From: an uncultured Bacteroidota bacterium
Lineage (GTDB): Bacteria > Bacteroidota > Bacteroidia > Bacteroidales > F082
Reading direction: 5' to 3'
NCBI GenBank assembly: GCA_913009685.1
Contig: CAJVXP010000003.1
Location: forward strand, 45,999 to 109,998
Length of the DNA stretch: 64,000 bases
Position 1 is the first letter of the stretch, and each line of letters starts with the position of its first letter. The position numbers were made by a program, and so were the translations under genes. Positions 60,121 through 64,000 of this stretch are shown here, piece after piece. The notes below the pieces were generated by a model. It saw only the letters and a list, made by a program, of their open reading frames with translations, had not been told where the DNA came from and did not search any database.

Positions 60121-63100
60121 ATGGTAAAAATAATTAATGATATTCTTGATCTGAAATCACATGAGTTAATTGACCAACAAGTTGCTGACAGACAAAAGAA
60201 TGTTATTCTTAAAGGATTTAATTATTTACAAAAAGATGGTAATGATTTTTTGTATATTGGAGATGAGGTTGGGTTAGGCAAAACCTATATTGCCATAGGG
60301 ATAATGTCTTTGCTTCGTCACTTCTCTTCAAAACGGGACTATAAGGATTTGATTATTGTTCCGAAAAGCAATTTGCAAAAAAAATGGCAAAAAGAGATAA
60401 ATAAATTTGTAAAAACAAATTGGAAATATAAAGATACCCGCGTCAAATCACTAACTAATACATCGGTAGGGTTAAATGATAACAGGACTTTGTTCGGGAG
60501 GCTTTCTGTTAATTCATCTTTTGATTCGGCATATTTAATCTTCCGTATGTCTTCCTTTAGTTTAGGGATAAATAATAATAATTGGAATGATTGGATAAAT
60601 GAATTAAATGATAGATTAGGAGGCAATGAAATAGCTTTAAAATATTTTAAATGTGGCGAAAAAAAAGGATATTTCAGACAACCTAAGGATAGTAAAGAAA
60701 GGGATAGAAAACAAATTAAGAGACTCAAGCGATTTTATGCCTATTTGCTTAATATTATAATGCCGGAGATTGACTGTTTGGTGGTTGATGAGGCGCACAA
60801 TTACCGCAAAGGGAACTCAGATGCTGATATGTCTTCAAGAAATGCTGTAACTTCTTGTTTGTTTGGAGTGAAAAAGGACTCTTTACAGGAGGGTATTTTT
60901 ATCGATGATGAGAAATTAAGAAAAGAGTTCTTCGGATTGATAAAATCTAAAGCAAGGAAGGTGGTGCTTTTATCAGCAACCCCTATAAAATCTTCATTAA
61001 CAGATATTATTAACCAAATTGATTGTTTTAAGGAACATAACTATACTTCTGAAAATATTAAATCCGGTATAGATGGGTTTATGATTCGGGGAATCATGAA
61101 TATGAACATTAACGGTCAGATTTATTCACGAAATCAATACAGGTATGAACACCGAAATGGGGGCGTTATAGAAGCCGATCCGGAGAAACCGCTTAAGCTT
61201 GATAACGATACAGATGCGATTACTTTTGGGCTTTTTCAATATAAACTTATAGAAAAACTTCATAAGCCTCGTTTCAATAAATCTTTTGAAATCGGGATGC
61301 TTGCTGGTTTTGAGACATTTTGCCATGATTCCAAAAGAATAATTGAGAAAGAATTCGAAGAGGTAAATTCATTAAGCCACAGGCCCCAAGACTCAGTAGA
61401 TTCTGATATTATCAGGGAATTAATTGAAAGTTATCAGATAATAATGAATGTTGATGACTATCCCCGACACCCAAAGCAGGAAATTTTGATTAATGAGTTG
61501 TATAATATGGCCATCAGGCAAAAAAAGGCTTTGGTTTATGTTCGCCGAATTGCCACTGCCTATGAGTTGGAACAACGTTTAATGAAAAAATTTGAACAAG
61601 AATTTATTTTTCCAAAACTTCAGAAATTAAACAACGCAAAAAAGTATAAAAGTGGCGATTTAGACCGTTTAATCATGCGCTTTAAAGAGAAAAAGAATGA
61701 GGATATCTTACCGAAAGTTTATGAGGTTCTATGGAAAAGACTAAAAGGTAGTTTTAATGAAGAAATAATTCACTTTTTTGATGAATATACATGCAGTTAT
61801 TACGATTCGCTAAGTGATACGCAAAAGACTATCTCCGGAAAAATTGCTTTATGGTTTGAATATCTCTACGACAGAGATACAGAATTTAAAAATATAATTC
61901 TCAGGTTTATAAAACGATACATAAAATCTAATAATTCTTTTCGGATAAACTCACAAGATAAAGCCACAATTAAAAATAAAATTGAGATTACTATTGAATA
62001 CTGGAAAAAAGAATTAATAAATCGTTCCGAGCAAATTGACCCCGATGCTGACGAAGAAGATTCGTTAGAAAATGAAAAATATTTCTTCAATAGATTCTTT
62101 ATAAAAAATGAAGGCCTGGCATTTAAAAACAGAGTGAGAATCCAAGATTGGCTGGAGTTTAATTATTTTTTGATAAATAAGGAATTCTTAATCTTTGGAT
62201 TCGATGAAACCAAATTAACTATACCACAAATTAATAGTAAAACAAAAAAAAACAAGATCATTGATATTTATACGGATATATTTGTGAGTGCTCTTAATGA
62301 AAAAGGTTATGTTCCGGATATAAACGTTCCTGATGAATATAACAATAATACTTTTTTAACAAGGTTAATTACAGAGAAATGTCGTGCAGAGTTTGGCAAT
62401 TGGCTTAAAATTATAAGGGGTAAAAATAGGCGAAAAGAATTTATTATTAATGAAATTGATATTCTTGAGGCAATTCTAAAAAATATTTTTAGAAATGGAT
62501 CTGGTTTATTACCAGCATTTATTGCGGATAAAGCCGGCGATTCATTTGATGAGGTATTATTCGAACTTATAAGTGATGAAAAATATTTTGGATTTGTCCT
62601 TGACGAAATAAAAAACGTTCTGGATAACTATACAATATTGAGGAATACAAATTTCTCTGATGTTAACACATTAAGTGAAGACGCAACAAAGATTCATAGT
62701 CTTTTTAGAAATATTTCTCCAATAATAGGGACAACGGGTCAGGATAGATTAAAAAAGAACAGAGTTGCCGCTCAATTTAGGCTCCCTGGTTTTCCATACG
62801 TATTAATAACAACTGATGTTTTAAAGGAGGGAGAAGATTTACAAACGTTTTGTAAAAACATTTATCATTATGGTATTGCCTGGAGTCCAATTGATATGGA
62901 ACAAAGAACAGGACGTATTGATAGAATTGGTTCTTTTGCGGAGAGGTTGATGAAGGCAAATGATGAAATAAACTATAGCAACGATATTCAGGTTTATTTC
63001 CCATACATATCAGATTCAATCGAGGTCAATCAGGTTTCGAAATTATTTCAAAGCATGAATAATTTTATTAAAACTTTTTATGATTTTACTATAACGGCTA

Positions 63101-63735
63101 ATAATGATTCAACGGTAAGTTCGGAAGAAAGCGTTAATAAGATACCAGAACAGACTAAAGTACTATTAAAATCAAAGTATGAATATAAGCCGGATGGTTT
63201 GGCAGATATTCGGAATAGGATTTGTAATCAGGAATTATGCTCAGGGGAAAGCATTTTAATTAAGATGAGAGAAATCTTTGAAAAAATTAAATCTCTCGAA
63301 TATTGCCTTAATCTTCGTCATACTTTAAATAATGCAGATTATTCAATCTCAGGGACATTTTTGCTCCCGGGCCAGCGCATTCGATCTCCATTATTTAAAG
63401 ACCTAAAACCACCTCCGGAAACGTCTGTCCTAAGACGGGGGCCTTTTAAAATTGCACTTGTATTTGATCCCATAGAACAGGAATATATCTTTAATATCTA
63501 CTCTAAAATCGGAAAATGTACCCCAGGAGAAGTAACGCAGATTGGAGGTTATGTAAATAATGTTAGTGATAAAGTTAATACCATAGAAGTAAATGAGAAT
63601 CTCTTATTATATAAAGGAATTAGCATTCATTCCTCCATCGAGGACATAATTTCATTATTAAAAGAGATTATTATTAATGCAGATATTTTAGAGTATCATT
63701 TCTTTAAAGGGGCTGATGACCAAGATGATATTTAA
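60121..63735 (+). CDS. SNF2-like superfamily 2 helicase
   Basis: Walker A GDEVGLGKTYIAIG, DEAH VVDEAHNYRKG, motif III LLSATPIKSS, motifs V/VI TTDVLKEGEDLQ...WSPIDMEQRTGRIDRIG. Start at ATG 60121. Confidence 0.93.
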   Translation: MVKIINDILDLKSHELIDQQVADRQKNVILKGFNYLQKDGNDFLYIGDEVGLGKTYIAIGIMSLLRHFSSKRDYKDLIIVPKSNLQKKWQKEINKFVKTNWKYKDTRVKSLTNTSVGLNDNRTLFGRLSVNSSFDSAYLIFRMSSFSLGINNNNWNDWINELNDRLGGNEIALKYFKCGEKKGYFRQPKDSKERDRKQIKRLKRFYAYLLNIIMPEIDCLVVDEAHNYRKGNSDADMSSRNAVTSCLFGVKKDSLQEGIFIDDEKLRKEFFGLIKSKARKVVLLSATPIKSSLTDIINQIDCFKEHNYTSENIKSGIDGFMIRGIMNMNINGQIYSRNQYRYEHRNGGVIEADPEKPLKLDNDTDAITFGLFQYKLIEKLHKPRFNKSFEIGMLAGFETFCHDSKRIIEKEFEEVNSLSHRPQDSVDSDIIRELIESYQIIMNVDDYPRHPKQEILINELYNMAIRQKKALVYVRRIATAYELEQRLMKKFEQEFIFPKLQKLNNAKKYKSGDLDRLIMRFKEKKNEDILPKVYEVLWKRLKGSFNEEIIHFFDEYTCSYYDSLSDTQKTISGKIALWFEYLYDRDTEFKNIILRFIKRYIKSNNSFRINSQDKATIKNKIEITIEYWKKELINRSEQIDPDADEEDSLENEKYFFNRFFIKNEGLAFKNRVRIQDWLEFNYFLINKEFLIFGFDETKLTIPQINSKTKKNKIIDIYTDIFVSALNEKGYVPDINVPDEYNNNTFLTRLITEKCRAEFGNWLKIIRGKNRRKEFIINEIDILEAILKNIFRNGSGLLPAFIADKAGDSFDEVLFELISDEKYFGFVLDEIKNVLDNYTILRNTNFSDVNTLSEDATKIHSLFRNISPIIGTTGQDRLKKNRVAAQFRLPGFPYVLITTDVLKEGEDLQTFCKNIYHYGIAWSPIDMEQRTGRIDRIGSFAERLMKANDEINYSNDIQVYFPYISDSIEVNQVSKLFQSMNNFIKTFYDFTITANNDSTVSSEESVNKIPEQTKVLLKSKYEYKPDGLADIRNRICNQELCSGESILIKMREIFEKIKSLEYCLNLRHTLNNADYSISGTFLLPGQRIRSPLFKDLKPPPETSVLRRGPFKIALVFDPIEQEYIFNIYSKIGKCTPGEVTQIGGYVNNVSDKVNTIEVNENLLLYKGISIHSSIEDIISLLKEIIINADILEYHFFKGADDQDDI

Positions 63736-63769
63736 TGGTTCTATGTCGATTTGTGTGATAGCGTTTTTT
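63733..63769 (+). repeat. Copy 2 of dispersed repeat TGGTTCTATGTCGATTTGTGTGATAGCGTTTTT
   Basis: 22-bp exact match plus ATAGCGTTTT to 42589. Confidence 0.8.
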
Positions 63770-63843
63770 TGATTAAATAACAAATAACAATCTCCAAATA
63801 TCAAATAATAATCAATGATTCAAAAATCAATAGCCAAAACCGT

Positions 63844-63860
63844 ATTAGAAGCCCCCTTAA
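63844..63860 (+). repeat. Copy of dispersed 17-bp motif
   Basis: attagaagcccccttaa. Confidence 0.6.
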
Positions 63861-63866
63861 GATTAG

Positions 63867-64000
63867 AATCATAATGTGCTGATACACACACTTCAAAAAG
63901 AAGTGCTAAAAGGAACTGAGTTTTGTAAGGCTACTATGAAGACAATACAACTCAAGCTGATTAAAGTAGCTGCAAGGGTAAAAGTGTTGAAAACAAAGAT
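63867..64000 (+). pseudogene. Transposase C-terminal remnant (DDE, IS1380/IS4-like), continues past window
   Basis: Frame reads NHNVLIHTLQKEVLKGTEFCKATMKTIQLKLIKVAARVKVLKTK after an in-frame TAG; TIQLKLIKVAARV resembles the C-terminal tail of IS1380-type transposases. Confidence 0.6.

Noticed and set aside
56946-63735. Calling the PLD/helicase operon DISARM or Dpd outright
   Set aside because: No methyltransferase, DUF1998 protein or 7-deazaguanine transglycosylase gene is visible in the window, so a named assignment is not supported

Overview
The window looks like chromosomal DNA of a Bacteroidota member. Support: Bacteroidota-type NusB, a tmRNA with tag GEPNYALAA, DUF2027/Smr and DUF5777-like proteins, and TAnnTTTG-type -7 promoter elements. 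Layout: (i) housekeeping genes at the left end (nusB, prfA, pyrF, tRNA-Arg(TCT)); (ii) a nitroreductase-like protein, an isochorismatase-like hydrolase and a Crp/Fnr regulator, then a truncated PhnD-like lipoprotein joined to a transposase fragment; (iii) a cluster of large PAS/hybrid histidine kinases, tRNA-Arg(CCG), tmRNA and an NtrC-type regulator; (iv) an SDR, a ResB/CcsA-type cytochrome c biogenesis fusion, Smr, AI-2E transporter, an HMA-AraC fusion regulator, PAP2 and glycosyltransferases; (v) a CusCBA-like efflux operon with a PII-like protein; (vi) a multiheme cytochrome region with about 44 heme motifs, including a 19-heme/cytochrome b fusion, plus two Crp/Fnr genes and a degraded copy of one of them; (vii) a copper-handling region (DUF302, SHOCT, P-type ATPase, DUF2231, Met-rich proteins); (viii) a compact three-gene, defense-like operon (unknown 405-aa protein, PLD-family nuclease, 1200-aa SNF2-like helicase) next to mobile-element debris. 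The strongest leads are the three-gene operon and a shared 27-bp promoter motif, at fixed spacing from the -7 box, upstream of four transcription units (two in the metal-handling region, cusCBA, and cytochrome c biogenesis). All calls come from reading the sequence; no database search was run.
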